The notes under the pieces: model-generated
What the model was told of the DNA's origin: nothing
The model's database searches: none
Seen by the model: only the letters and a program-made list of their open reading frames with translations
Part shown: piece after piece, positions 8,010 to 17,113 of the stretch
Position numbering within the stretch: position 1 is the first letter of the stretch
Layout of the letters: each line of letters starts with the position of its first letter
Position numbers and translations under genes: made by a program
NCBI GenBank assembly: GCA_027382625.1
Contig: JAJKFJ010023577.1
Coordinates: 18,450 to 82,449 of the forward strand
Reading direction: 5' to 3'
Length of the DNA stretch: 64,000 nt
DNA from: Tetmemena sp. SeJ-2015
Taxonomy: Eukaryota; Ciliophora; Spirotrichea; Sporadotrichida; Oxytrichidae

Positions 8010-9067
8010 ATTGTCGCGGATGGCTTCGATGACGTAATCACGGAAACGCCACGCATCTTTGAAGGGCAGGGAACGACCGCCCCTGTAGCAAACCTATAAC
8101 CCATAGATGCCTTCGCAGGGACTCCCCTCTGAGAGGGAGTTAATGACTCCTTAGCAGTATCTGCAAGCCAATTCATACCAACGCGCTTCTCTCAGTAACG
8201 ACCTGCGGCGTCAGTGCGCAGGCCACCTGTGACAGAGATATTCCCACTGGCGTGCAAGTCCCTATCGAAGGTAACAATATGCCAGCCTTGCACGACTGAG
8301 ACAAACATGCGAGGTGCATGAGCGATATGATTTATGAGGCAGCATGCGCGCTGAGTCGATTTTGTGCTCACAGTTTTGGGTCTAAGGACTAAAATGCAGG
8401 TCGATGTCCAGTTCGCAGCCTATGCAATGTTGTCAGCGCGAGGATACAGTCATCCTGGCGGGCAGCTTGTGTGCAGAGCTGAAAAGGACTAGAAGCTATA
8501 TAAGTCATACGGCACGGGCGGACTATACAGAATCTCTCGCTCGCCGGTCTGGCCCACTCATCGACGAGATTCGGCCTGCGCCGAGATTCGAATCCAGAGT
8601 TCCTTAGAGTACGGCAGAGATTCAGCCTTCCTGAGCATAAGCGCTTGCAGGCGGACATCCGAAAATCATCGGTTCCACGCAACTTCAGAATTTCGGTCGC
8701 CTGCCGAGAACATTGCTCGGTACGGCGAAGCTTGGCCGTAAGCACACAAGGCCACGACCGAGAACATTTCGCCCCCCGGAGTACATTCACATTCTAACTC
8801 CGGCGAAGCAGAGCGTATCGTAAAGCCCGAAGGCCCGCACCTTTTGGCTGCTGGTGATAACGGGCATATAGTAGTCAAGTCGAATTGCCAGCGTTCACGA
8901 TGAGCATGCAGGGTCGGATAGCCGCTGCCTACAAGGTAAAATGCGATCATGTCCCGCCAAGCAACTGGAGGCGCGGCGGAAGAGGCAAGCGAGAAAGAGG
9001 AGCGCGTCGCAATTCATTCTATAGGGTAGCGAAGTTGCCATAAACAGAGACCCGTCAGGAGCGTCTT
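8010..9067. other. About 1 kb without a recognisable gene
   Basis: The first roughly 90 bp still encode PSD1 sequence on the minus strand. Beyond that the base composition looks less GC-rich than the neighbours, stop codons are dense in all frames, and no translated stretch resembles a family. A hairpin ACTCCCCTC/GAGGGAGT lies at 8121-8140. Another arm pair, TTCGCC...GGAGT with ACTCC...GGCGAA, lies near 8768-8815. It may be a decayed gene, a deletion scar or an unrecognised non-coding RNA; no choice can be made by eye. Confidence 0.6.
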
Positions 9068-9775
9068 TCAGGCCGTGAACCGCAAGATGTAATGCTGCTG
9101 ATACCGGCCGATGATCTGCGGCTCTGACAGCGCCGCCTGCTTCGCCATCTGCGTCAGATCGGCCAGCGTCTCAGGAAAGTCGTAGGCGGAGACGTGGGCG
9201 CAGGCTTCGTCAAGATGCTCCGGCAGCACCTCAGTCCATTGCGTGCGCATGAAGTTCAAGTAGCCGTCGAGGTACTGCTCACGTGTCTGGCCGTCCTCGC
9301 GCACGACATCGACCAGGATGAACTGACCGCCCGGGGCGAGGCGCTCGGCGCAGGCGCTGAAGAGTCGCTGCTTGTCGGCGGCTTCCAGATGATGCACAGC
9401 AAAGCCGGTGAAGATGATGTCAAAGGCCGAATCCGTGTCCTCCACCACCTTCAGCATGTCCTTGTGGTGCAGACCCGTGTTGGCGATGCCCTTCAAATAC
9501 GTGCGAGCTTCCTCCAGAGCGGACGCGGATAAATCCACCCCATCGTAGCTGGCCGGCGGTGCCGTTTTCAGGCAGGGCGCCAGGAAGCGCGAGTTCCCAC
9601 AGCCGAGATCGAGGAGGTGATAGGGCCCCTGCGCGTGGCGCTCCTGCAGCACCCCGGAGACGTGGTCATAGATCTCACGATGGAACATGTAGTTCTTCTC
9701 GGAGATGGCGTCGTAGAGTGTCCAGGCTTTGCGAAAAAGGGCGGTGTTGTCGTCTTGAGTGAGGGAAAGGCTCAT
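9068..9775 (-). CDS. Class I SAM-dependent methyltransferase
   Basis: This encodes 235 residues from the ATG at 9775; a longer open frame continues upstream but is Arg/Pro-rich and unlike protein. Motif I is LLDLGCGNSRFLAPC (about residue 50), followed by the acidic strand DGVDLSASALEEA, motif II DIIFTGFAVHHL and motif III LAPGGQFILVDVV. This is the standard SAM-binding order of small-molecule methyltransferases. The substrate is unknown. It stands alone on the minus strand beside the gene-free stretch. Confidence 0.85.
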   Translation of the reverse strand: MSLSLTQDDNTALFRKAWTLYDAISEKNYMFHREIYDHVSGVLQERHAQGPYHLLDLGCGNSRFLAPCLKTAPPASYDGVDLSASALEEARTYLKGIANTGLHHKDMLKVVEDTDSAFDIIFTGFAVHHLEAADKQRLFSACAERLAPGGQFILVDVVREDGQTREQYLDGYLNFMRTQWTEVLPEHLDEACAHVSAYDFPETLADLTQMAKQAALSEPQIIGRYQQHYILRFTA

Positions 9776-9894
9776 GTTTTGCGGGAAAGGGGACCGCTGT
9801 AATCGAGAGCGATCACAGCGGCGATGCCGTTGTGCACCTTTCTCACGTCGATACTGGTTTTCAACTGCCGCACGACCGGCATGCCAGCGAGCCG

Positions 9895-10146
9895 TTAATA
9901 GGGGCGCGGAACGATGATGTGCCCGCCGCCATGGGGGCGGTACCAGACACCGTGATGCTGGTAATATCTCACCCCACCGTGATGGTAGGGACGTGCACCA
10001 TAGGGCAGAACAACGGGGCGGCCAACGGGCCTGACGACAGGCCGGCCCACAGGTCTGACGATCGGTCGGCCATAGCCGGGGCCGACAACGCACGAGGCCA
10101 GCGAGAACAGAACAAGGGCGGAGCAGAGCAGATGCTTGAGTTTCAT
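9895..10146 (-). CDS. Small Arg/Pro/His-rich lipoprotein
   Basis: This encodes 83 residues with a signal peptide ending in a lipobox (FSLASC, Cys at about 19), so it is probably lipid-anchored in the envelope. The mature part has tandem RPVGRPVV-type repeats (three near copies), then an H/G/Y-rich tail. Small lipoproteins of this type are common in Gram-negative genomes. No function is known. Confidence 0.7.
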   Translation of the reverse strand: MKLKHLLCSALVLFSLASCVVGPGYGRPIVRPVGRPVVRPVGRPVVLPYGARPYHHGGVRYYQHHGVWYRPHGGGHIIVPRPY

Positions 10147-10296
10147 GGGGTGGATTGGGTTGCGTCGTTAAACTGACCCCTGTTTGACGAACTTGCTGAA
10201 ATTTATTTCACGCTTCTTGATCGAAAGGCTGTGATTTCCGCTTTCGTTTACTGCCTCCCGTTTCACATTCCCTGCTCCCATCCCCCCGTCCCGTCC

Positions 10297-11358
10297 ATGA
10301 CTCCAGCCGAAGCCAAAACCCAACTCGACACCCAAGTCCGCGAAATCATCAACTGGCATTTCTCGCCAGAAACCGGCTGCCCCTTCTGGCTCGACTGGGC
10401 CAAAAACAATTTTGACCCCCGTGGCAAGGTGAACAGCTACGAGGACATCTTGGCAAACTTCCCACATTTCCAGGACGAATGGCTCCGCGATCAGCAGCCG
10501 GAAGTCTGGGTGCCCGCCGCCTTCAAAGGCAAGCCCTTCAACATTTTCGAAACCGGCGGCACCACCGGCATGCCCAAGCAGCGCATCGGCTGGAATGACT
10601 TCCGTGTCGATTACGAAGAGTTCAGCCACAAGCTCGACGACAAGCACTTCCCGCCCGGTGAATCATGGATCATGGTCGGTCCCACCGGCCCCCGCCGCCT
10701 CCGCCTCGCCGTTGAGCATCTCGCCAACTACCGCGGCAGTTCCTGCTACTTCGTCGATCTCGACCCCCGCTTCGTGAAGAAGGCCATCTCCAACAAGCAG
10801 TTCGACGTGGCCCGTCAGTACATGGACCACGTGATCGATCAGGCCGTTCTCATCCTGAAGAACCGCAAGATCTCCGCCATCTTCACCACGCCCAAGCTCC
10901 TCGAAGCCCTCGCTGAAAAGGTGGATCTCTATTCCGTCGGCATCCGCGGCTGCTTCGTCGGTGGCACCACCATGACGCCTCAGTACGTGCGCTTCATCGT
11001 TGAAGAGGTTCTGGAAAACCGCATCGGCTTCTACCCGACCTACGGCAACACCCTCATGGGCCTTGCCGCCAGCGTGCCGCTGACCCCGGAAGACAACTTC
11101 TCCATCTCCTACTACGCCCCTCAGCCCCGCGCTGTGCTGCGTGTGGTGGATCCCAAGAACACCGACCAGACCGTCGAATACGACGCCTGGGGCCGTGTGG
11201 AACTCACCACCCTGACCAAGGAATTCTTCATGCCCCGCTTCCTGGAGCGAGACGAGGCCATGCGCCGCAAGCCCCGCGCCCCCTATGCCTGGGACGGCGT
11301 CGCCGACGTCCGCCCCTTCGGCGCGATGGAGAAAACCATCGTGGAAGGCGTTTACTAA
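10297..11358 (+). CDS. Short adenylate-forming enzyme (AMP-binding, PaaK-like)
   Basis: This encodes 353 residues from the ATG at 10297. The P-loop-like signature FETGGTTGMPKQR (near 88-100) is the AMP-binding motif of acyl/aryl-CoA ligases. GFYPTYGNTLMG near 245 fits the second core motif, and AWGRVELTTLT the third. PaaK-type ligases are usually about 430 residues with a C-terminal lid domain. This one ends soon after the core, so it may adenylate a carboxylate and pass it to a partner. It has its own terminator and sits just before plsX-fabH, which suggests but does not prove a lipid or polyketide-like link. The substrate is unknown. Confidence 0.7.
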   Translation: MTPAEAKTQLDTQVREIINWHFSPETGCPFWLDWAKNNFDPRGKVNSYEDILANFPHFQDEWLRDQQPEVWVPAAFKGKPFNIFETGGTTGMPKQRIGWNDFRVDYEEFSHKLDDKHFPPGESWIMVGPTGPRRLRLAVEHLANYRGSSCYFVDLDPRFVKKAISNKQFDVARQYMDHVIDQAVLILKNRKISAIFTTPKLLEALAEKVDLYSVGIRGCFVGGTTMTPQYVRFIVEEVLENRIGFYPTYGNTLMGLAASVPLTPEDNFSISYYAPQPRAVLRVVDPKNTDQTVEYDAWGRVELTTLTKEFFMPRFLERDEAMRRKPRAPYAWDGVADVRPFGAMEKTIVEGVY

Positions 11359-11387
11359 ACGCCGCCTTCAAGCCTGTGTTTTTTCAG

Positions 11388-11419
11388 CCGGGAGTGCAGC
11401 CACTGCACTCCCGGTTTGT
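11388..11419 (+). terminator. Rho-independent terminator after the adenylate-forming gene
   Basis: A perfect 12-bp stem CCGGGAGTGCAG (11388-11399) / CTGCACTCCCGG (11403-11414) with a 3-nt loop, followed by a T-rich tract. It separates this gene from plsX. Confidence 0.92.
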
Positions 11420-11520
11420 TTTTGTCCGAGATGGCCAAAAACTCTCATTTGCATTCCCGCCTCCGCACGCTTTAAGACTCTTCTCCCGATACATTTGAAG
11501 ACTCTCACGCAACCGCAGGA

Positions 11521-12543
11521 ATGAAGATCGCACTGGATGTCATGGGGGGCGATTTCGCCCCGCAAAACCCCATCGCTGGCGTCAAGCTCGCCCTCGATTC
11601 GCTGCCCGCCATCACCAAACTGTATTTGGTGGGTGTCCCGGCTGCCATTGAGCAGGAATTGCAGAAGCAGGGAATTTCCAGCCCGAAACTGGAAATCGTC
11701 CCCGCCAGCCAGATCGTTGAAATGTCTGACAGCGGCCTCGACGCTGTGCGCAAAAAGAAGGACAGCTCCATCAGCGTGGCCGTGGACTTGGTCAAAGATG
11801 GCAAGGCAGATGCGGTGGTCAGCGCCGGGCATACGGGTGCCGCCGTCACCGCCTCCCTGATCAAACTGCGCACCCTCACTCACATCGAGCGGCCTGCCAT
11901 CGCCTCGATCATGCCGTCCTTGACCAAGCACTGGGTGCTGATCGATGCCGGGGCCAATCCGGACAGCGAGCCCTCCCATCTGGTGCAGAATGCCATCATG
12001 GGCAGCGTCTTTGCCCGCCATGTGCTGGGCCGTGAAAACCCAAGAGTGGGCCTCATGTCCAACGGCACCGAGGCGGAAAAGGGCAATGCGCTTTGCAAAG
12101 AAACCGGCAAGCTGCTGCGGCAGACTGCGGGCCTGAACTTCATCGGCAACGTCGAAGGTCATGATGTTTGGGAAACGCCGCCGGATGTCGTCGTGTGCGA
12201 CGGTTTCACCGGCAATGTCATTTTGAAAAACGCCGAAGCGCTGGCTCACACCATTTTCAGCATGGTGAAGAGCGAAATTAAGAGCGGCTTCTGGACCAAG
12301 ATCGGCGGCCTGCTGGCCAAGCCCGCCTTCAAGCGCGTCCACTACCGCACCAATCCCGACGAGGTCGGCGGCATGCCGCTGCTGGGCCTGCGAGGCATCA
12401 CCATCATCTCCCATGGCAGTGCATCTCCGCTTGCCATGAAGAACGCCATCCGTCAGGCTTGTGAATCCATCCAACATCAGGTGGGGCCTCACATCGAAGC
12501 CGCTGCCACCGCCCATTCCATTTCCCTCCATGCCCGCTCCTAG
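11521..12543 (+). CDS. plsX: Phosphate acyltransferase PlsX
   Basis: This 340-residue protein makes acyl-phosphate from acyl-ACP, the first step of the PlsX/PlsY route to phosphatidic acid at the membrane. The N-terminus IALDVMGGDFAPQNPI is diagnostic. VSAGHTGAAV near residue 100 and PPDVVVCDGFTGNVILK near 220 are the other conserved PlsX blocks. The length is normal. Its last 14 bases overlap the start of fabH, the usual plsX-fabH operon. Confidence 0.97.
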   Translation: MKIALDVMGGDFAPQNPIAGVKLALDSLPAITKLYLVGVPAAIEQELQKQGISSPKLEIVPASQIVEMSDSGLDAVRKKKDSSISVAVDLVKDGKADAVVSAGHTGAAVTASLIKLRTLTHIERPAIASIMPSLTKHWVLIDAGANPDSEPSHLVQNAIMGSVFARHVLGRENPRVGLMSNGTEAEKGNALCKETGKLLRQTAGLNFIGNVEGHDVWETPPDVVVCDGFTGNVILKNAEALAHTIFSMVKSEIKSGFWTKIGGLLAKPAFKRVHYRTNPDEVGGMPLLGLRGITIISHGSASPLAMKNAIRQACESIQHQVGPHIEAAATAHSISLHARS

Positions 12544-13549
12544 TTCTCAGCCCTTTTGCGCCTCCAGCATCATTGGCACAGGCAGTTACATGCCTGAAAA
12601 AGTGCTGACCAACGAGGATCTGTCCAAAATCGTCGATACCTCGGACGAGTGGATCACCTCCCGCACCGGCATTAAAGAGCGCCGCATCGCCGCACCCGAG
12701 CAGGCCACCAGTGATCTCGCTTCCGAAGCCGCACGCCGTGCCATGGCCAGCGCCGGAGTGGCCCCGGAGGAAATCCAGCTCATCATCGTCGCCACCGTCA
12801 CGGCGGACATGTTCTTCCCTTCCACCGCCTGCTTTGTGCAGAAGAAGATCGGAGCCGTGAATGCTGTCTGCTTTGACATCTCGGCCGCCTGTTCCGGCTT
12901 TTTGTATGCCCTTCAGGTTGCGCGTCATTTCATCAATACCGGCAACCGCACCACCGCCCTCGTCATTGGCGCGGAAAAGCTCAGCAGCCTCATCAACTGG
13001 AAGGACCGCAACACCTGTGTGCTCTTTGGCGATGGTGCCGGCGCCGTGGTCATTCGCCGGGCCGATGAATCGGAAACCGACGCCCCTGGGCGCGTTCTGT
13101 CTACGGTCATGGGCACGGACGGCACTCTCGCTGACGTCCTCAAGGTTCCAGGCGGCGGCTCCGCCTGCCCAATCACCCCCGAAAACGTCGAGTCGCATCC
13201 CAATACCATCCACATGGAGGGGCGCGAAACCTTCAAGCATGCCGTCACCCGCATGCTGGAGGCCTCTCAGCAGGCGCTGGAAATCGCTGGCCTGACCGCA
13301 GCGGATGTCTCCCTCGTCATTCCTCATCAGGCCAATGCGCGCATCATCAGCGCCATCGCCGAACGCTTGAATTTGCCGCTGGACCGTGTGTTCATGAATC
13401 TGGACAAATACGGCAACACCAGCGCCGCCACCATTCCCGTCGCTCTCGACGAAGCCAACAAGGCCGGCCGCCTCAAAAAGGGCGATGTCGTCCTCCTCGT
13501 CGCCTTCGGCGGCGGCTTCACCTGGGCCAGTTCCGTGGTGCGGTGGTAA
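12530..13549 (+). CDS. fabH: 3-oxoacyl-ACP synthase III (FabH)
   Basis: This 339-residue condensing enzyme starts fatty-acid synthesis by joining acetyl-CoA to malonyl-ACP. The catalytic triad is visible: C121 in DISAACSGF, H266 in PHQAN and N296 in YGNTSAAT. The N-terminus GTGSYMPEKVLTN...TSDEWITSRTGI is typical. I chose the ATG at 12530, which overlaps the plsX end by 14 bp; the open frame extends to 12461 but that part lies inside plsX. Confidence 0.97.
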   Translation: MPAPSSQPFCASSIIGTGSYMPEKVLTNEDLSKIVDTSDEWITSRTGIKERRIAAPEQATSDLASEAARRAMASAGVAPEEIQLIIVATVTADMFFPSTACFVQKKIGAVNAVCFDISAACSGFLYALQVARHFINTGNRTTALVIGAEKLSSLINWKDRNTCVLFGDGAGAVVIRRADESETDAPGRVLSTVMGTDGTLADVLKVPGGGSACPITPENVESHPNTIHMEGRETFKHAVTRMLEASQQALEIAGLTAADVSLVIPHQANARIISAIAERLNLPLDRVFMNLDKYGNTSAATIPVALDEANKAGRLKKGDVVLLVAFGGGFTWASSVVRW

Positions 13550-13763
13550 GATTCGGATTGGCCGCAAAAAGGGCATAAATCAGAGTCTGATCTGCTTTCG
13601 GATCGGGCGCTGAATTGCGGTCAGTATCCGTGTACCTTGGCGTAGCCGCCTCCCACGTCTTTTTTGAACCTCTTTGCGCCTTTTTGTGGCCACCTCTGTG
13701 CCTTTTGCCCTTTGCATCGCAGCGCCCCCCGCCATATTCGCCGCCCCTCGTTCCCCCTGACTC

Positions 13764-14540
13764 ATGGCCTCCAAGCGCATCGTTCTCAAATTCGGCTCCG
13801 GCATCCTCACGCGCAAAGACGCGCCTGAACCCGATCCCGTGCAGCTGCGCAAACTCGTCGAGGCCGTCGCTCTGCTCAAGCGTGCCGGACATTCAGTCGT
13901 CGTCGTCAGCAGCGGTGCCGTGGCCTCCGGCCTGAAGCCGCTTGATTTCAAGCAACGTCCTACAGATGTGACCACCCTGCAGGCGCTCGCCGCCGTGGGC
14001 CAGACGCACCTCATGCACGCCTATGAATCCCTCCTGCGGGATCACGGCCTGCACGTCGCCCAGTTGCTCGTCACGCATGAGGATTTCGAAAACGCGGATC
14101 GCGCGCCACGCGTCAAAGCCGTGCTGGATCGCCTGATGGAGTTTTCCCAGGTGGTCCCCGTCATCAATGAAAACGACTCCGTCGCCATCGAAGAACTGCG
14201 CTACGGCGACAACGACAAGCTCTCCTCCCGCGTCGCCCGCTTCTGGGGTGCAGACGTCCTCATCCTCCTCACCAGCGCTCCCGGACTGCTGCGCGACACC
14301 AAGAAACCCGAAGAGGGGCCGATCGCTGTCGTCGATAACGTCGATGATGTGATCCACCACGCCGAAGAGGAAAAATCCACCCTCGGCACCGGTGGCATGA
14401 TTTCCAAACTGCGCGCCGTGCAGGACGCGGTGCATGGCGGTGTGGAGTGCATCATCGCCTCCGGGCGTCATGCCGAGCAGATTCCGGGGCTGATCGAAGG
14501 CCTTGGCATTTGTACGCGCTTCCCCGCCTCACGTTCGTAA
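13764..14540 (+). CDS. proB: Glutamate 5-kinase without PUA domain
   Basis: This 258-residue amino-acid kinase phosphorylates glutamate in the first step of proline synthesis. The start IVLKFGSGILT, then SSGAVASGLK (about 50), NENDSV (about 137), YGDNDKLSSRVA (about 151) and GTGGMISKL (about 211) are the substrate- and ATP-binding blocks of ProB. It lacks the C-terminal PUA domain that E. coli ProB (367 residues) carries, as in many bacteria. The 13550-13763 spacer before it has T-rich stretches but no clear promoter. Confidence 0.94.
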   Translation: MASKRIVLKFGSGILTRKDAPEPDPVQLRKLVEAVALLKRAGHSVVVVSSGAVASGLKPLDFKQRPTDVTTLQALAAVGQTHLMHAYESLLRDHGLHVAQLLVTHEDFENADRAPRVKAVLDRLMEFSQVVPVINENDSVAIEELRYGDNDKLSSRVARFWGADVLILLTSAPGLLRDTKKPEEGPIAVVDNVDDVIHHAEEEKSTLGTGGMISKLRAVQDAVHGGVECIIASGRHAEQIPGLIEGLGICTRFPASRS

Positions 14541-14552
14541 CTTTGATTCACC

Positions 14553-15413
14553 ATGGCTTCTGCTGACATCGCAACACTCCTAATCCACTGCCCGGACCGT
14601 CCAGGGCTCGTGCATGATGTGACAGGTTTCATTTTCTCGCATCAGGGGAACATCATCGATCTGCAGCAGCACATTGACCCCGAGCAGAACGCCTTCTTCA
14701 TGCGCCTGGAATGGAGCCTGGAGAAGTTCACGCTCGACAATGAAGAGATCGAATCACGCCTGCAGCCCATGGCACGTCGGCATGAAATGCAGATGCGCCT
14801 GAGCTTTGCCAGTCAGCGCAAGCGCATCGCCCTCTTTGTCACCAAGGAGAACCACTGTCTCTACGATCTCCTCGCCCGGCATGAGTCCGGGGACCTTCCT
14901 GTGGACATCCCGCTCATCGTCGCCAATCACGAGACCCTGCGGCCGGCGGCGGAACGCTTCGGCATTCCGTTCCATCACTTTCCGATCACGAAGGACAACA
15001 AGCTCGCACAGGAGGCCGCTCAGATCGAACTGCTGCGCCAGAACCGCATCGACACCGTCGTGCTGGCCCGCTACATGCAGATCATCAGTCCGGCGATGAT
15101 CGCGGAGTTTCCTCACCGCATCCTGAACATTCATCACAGCTTCCTGCCCGCCTTTGTGGGTGCAAAGCCCTACCATCAGGCCTTCCAGCGCGGCGTGAAG
15201 ATCATTGGCGCCACAAGCCATTACGTCACCGCAGACCTCGACGAAGGCCCGATCATCCATCAGGACGTCATGCGCGTCAGTCACGAAGACAGCGTCCAAG
15301 ACCTCGTGCGCCTCGGTCGCGATCTGGAAAAAACCGTCCTGGCCAAAGCCCTCTGGTGGCACTCACGTGACCGCGTGCTGGTCGTCAAAAACAAGACAGT
15401 GGTTTTTGACTGA
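14553..15413 (+). CDS. purU: Formyltetrahydrofolate deformylase
   Basis: This 286-residue enzyme hydrolyses 10-formyl-THF to formate and THF, balancing one-carbon pools. An N-terminal ACT domain (HCPDRPGLVHDVTGFI) is followed by the formyltransferase fold. The catalytic triad of that fold is visible as N192 and H194 in NIHHSFLPAF and D230 in ADLDEGPII. The ACT domain separates PurU from PurN. It is 12 bp downstream of proB and likely co-transcribed with it. Confidence 0.95.
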   Translation: MASADIATLLIHCPDRPGLVHDVTGFIFSHQGNIIDLQQHIDPEQNAFFMRLEWSLEKFTLDNEEIESRLQPMARRHEMQMRLSFASQRKRIALFVTKENHCLYDLLARHESGDLPVDIPLIVANHETLRPAAERFGIPFHHFPITKDNKLAQEAAQIELLRQNRIDTVVLARYMQIISPAMIAEFPHRILNIHHSFLPAFVGAKPYHQAFQRGVKIIGATSHYVTADLDEGPIIHQDVMRVSHEDSVQDLVRLGRDLEKTVLAKALWWHSRDRVLVVKNKTVVFD

Positions 15414-15439
15414 GAGCGGGCGGCCAAGCTGCGATACGC

Positions 15440-17068
15440 CTACTTTTTCTTCGCTTTCGTTCCGCTAGATTTGGCAGGCGCAGCTTTCACTTCACCTGAC
15501 TTCGTCGCTGCCGGTGCTGGTTCAATGGGAGTAAGAATGATCGGAGCCGTGGCAGGGCCGGGCAGGGGAGGCGTCGTGGTAGAGGGCACTGCCGGAGGAG
15601 CCGTTATCGTTCCTGGAGTGCCAGGGGTGACCGTGCCATCGGTCGGTGGCGGCGTGACGGGTGGCGGCTCCGGTTTCTTGAACGGGTCTTCCCAGGTGTG
15701 CAGCTCAAAACCAGCGCCCACGCCGCCCACTTCTCCCAGCAGGGCCAGGCATTTCTCCCGCCATTTGGCGAGATCCGGCGCACTGCGCTCCTTCTCAGCC
15801 GTGCCTGGAAAGATGAGGTAGGTCACCTTGAGATCGCTCTCGGGCCGGATGTAGGGCGTGGCCTTGGGATTGATGGTTTTGGCCATGAGCAGCGAAGCTT
15901 CGCCCATCTTGAAACTGGGGCCGTAGTCGCCGCAGATCGCAGGGTAGATTTTTCCTTCGTGAATGACGGCTGCGTAGTCGCCGATCTGCGGCGTGAACTT
16001 GTTCTGATCCGCGTAGCCGCGGAACAGCAGCGAGAGGACGATGAAGGGGTCTTTGTCCGCGATGAGACTGCTGCGCACCTTGAAGTCGGAGACCTCCAGC
16101 TTGAGCTGGTCGATCATGACCTTGAGGTCCCGGTTGCGCGATGAACTCAGTCCCTTCTTCGCAAATTCATCCTGCGCTTTTTGCAGGCGTTCCTCCCATT
16201 TGGCCAGGAGCGGGTTCGGGGTCTTCGTGGTCTTCGCCCACGCATAGCTGGTGAAGGGTTGGTAGTAGTCGGAGAGGTAGATGTACTCCTCCAGCGTCGG
16301 CATGCGGTCGCCATCCGAGCCGTCGGCCACGACATCCATCTCCGACTGCACGAGCAGGGCGCGGCGCTGCGTTGTCGGGTGGGTCAGTTCGAGGATGGTC
16401 TCGGTGTCGTAGAAGTTGTGACGGTCGAGGATTTTGTTCAGGCGCGTGAGGTCGTTCTGCACGCGGTTGGTTTTGTTCTCGTAAAGCTTGTGGTAGAAGC
16501 CGCTCACTTTCGCCGCTGGCAGCATGGTGCCGAGTCCGGGCAGGATGGCGGGCAGGTTTTTGTTGATGCGGGAGAGTTCCTCCAGGGTCTGGTTTGCCTT
16601 CGGCACGCGGATGCTGAGCTGAAACTCCGCTTTGTAGGATTCGGGATCCAGCCGTTCCAAACTGGCAAAACCACCCTCTTCAGTGATCAGGTTCGTTTTG
16701 ACCGTGATGCCGTTGAAAAGGGTGGCCACGTCGATGTCCTTGCGCGGGATGTATTTCTCCGGCAGCGGCGGCTGGACTTCGCGGATGACCTCCTTGGTCA
16801 CTTCTTTGACGACGGGAACTTCTTTGATCACATCACGCATCACGTCTCGCGTGACGATGCGTTCCTTCGTGCTCCGGGCGGAGGCGACGATGTCCTGGAT
16901 GCTTTTTGTTATCTTCCCGGCAAAGGGAGTGAACGGCAGGGTGAGCCCAATAACCAGGGTGGCGAGAAACAGCAGGCGGATAAACGAGCCGAAGCATCCG
17001 CGCTTTCGGCGCTGTGGTGGATACGGGGGCGGGGAGTCCGTGGCGGGCATGGGAGATTCCGAAGACAT
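15440..17068 (-). CDS. Membrane-anchored protein with GH75 chitosanase-like domain and Pro/Thr-rich tail
   Basis: This encodes 542 residues. A short Pro-rich cytoplasmic end and a basic patch (RRKRGCFG) precede one membrane segment at about 26-45. A repetitive charged stalk follows (KEVPVVKEVTKEVIREV). The central part has SEMDVVADGSDGDR near 240 and, from about 340, GDYAAVIHEGKIYPAICGDYGPSFKMGEASL. These two blocks resemble the Asp-rich catalytic segment and the 'G-D-x-G-P-x-x-K-x-G-E-A-S' segment of fungal-type GH75 chitosanases. The C-terminal 90 residues are Pro/Thr/Lys-rich. Enzymatic activity on a chitosan-like or cell-wall sugar is inference. It lies downstream of lolD on the same strand. 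Confidence 0.6.
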   Translation of the reverse strand: MSSESPMPATDSPPPYPPQRRKRGCFGSFIRLLFLATLVIGLTLPFTPFAGKITKSIQDIVASARSTKERIVTRDVMRDVIKEVPVVKEVTKEVIREVQPPLPEKYIPRKDIDVATLFNGITVKTNLITEEGGFASLERLDPESYKAEFQLSIRVPKANQTLEELSRINKNLPAILPGLGTMLPAAKVSGFYHKLYENKTNRVQNDLTRLNKILDRHNFYDTETILELTHPTTQRRALLVQSEMDVVADGSDGDRMPTLEEYIYLSDYYQPFTSYAWAKTTKTPNPLLAKWEERLQKAQDEFAKKGLSSSRNRDLKVMIDQLKLEVSDFKVRSSLIADKDPFIVLSLLFRGYADQNKFTPQIGDYAAVIHEGKIYPAICGDYGPSFKMGEASLLMAKTINPKATPYIRPESDLKVTYLIFPGTAEKERSAPDLAKWREKCLALLGEVGGVGAGFELHTWEDPFKKPEPPPVTPPPTDGTVTPGTPGTITAPPAVPSTTTPPLPGPATAPIILTPIEPAPAATKSGEVKAAPAKSSGTKAKKK

Positions 17069-17113
17069 ACGCGTGCAGAAGTTTAATCTCTTTTCAGCAC
17101 CAAGGCGAGTGCA

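Noticed and set aside
6183..8099. 638-residue plus-strand ORF opposite the DUF1553 gene
   Set aside because: Antisense shadow of a GC-rich gene; the minus strand carries clear domains.
8214..8300. Possible group II intron start (GTGCG and a GCAAGTCCCTATCGAAGGT phrase)
   Set aside because: No domain V hairpin, no reverse-transcriptase ORF and no 3' end could be found in the following kilobase on either strand; kept only as an unexplained stretch.
8560..8610. tRNA or tmRNA-like phrase GATTCGAATCC in the gene-free stretch
   Set aside because: Flanking bases do not form a T-stem or acceptor stem.
8389..8950. Overlapping minus-strand ORFs in the gene-free stretch
   Set aside because: Compositions are Arg/Cys/Ser-rich with no domain, and two frames overlap with equal quality, as expected for chance ORFs.
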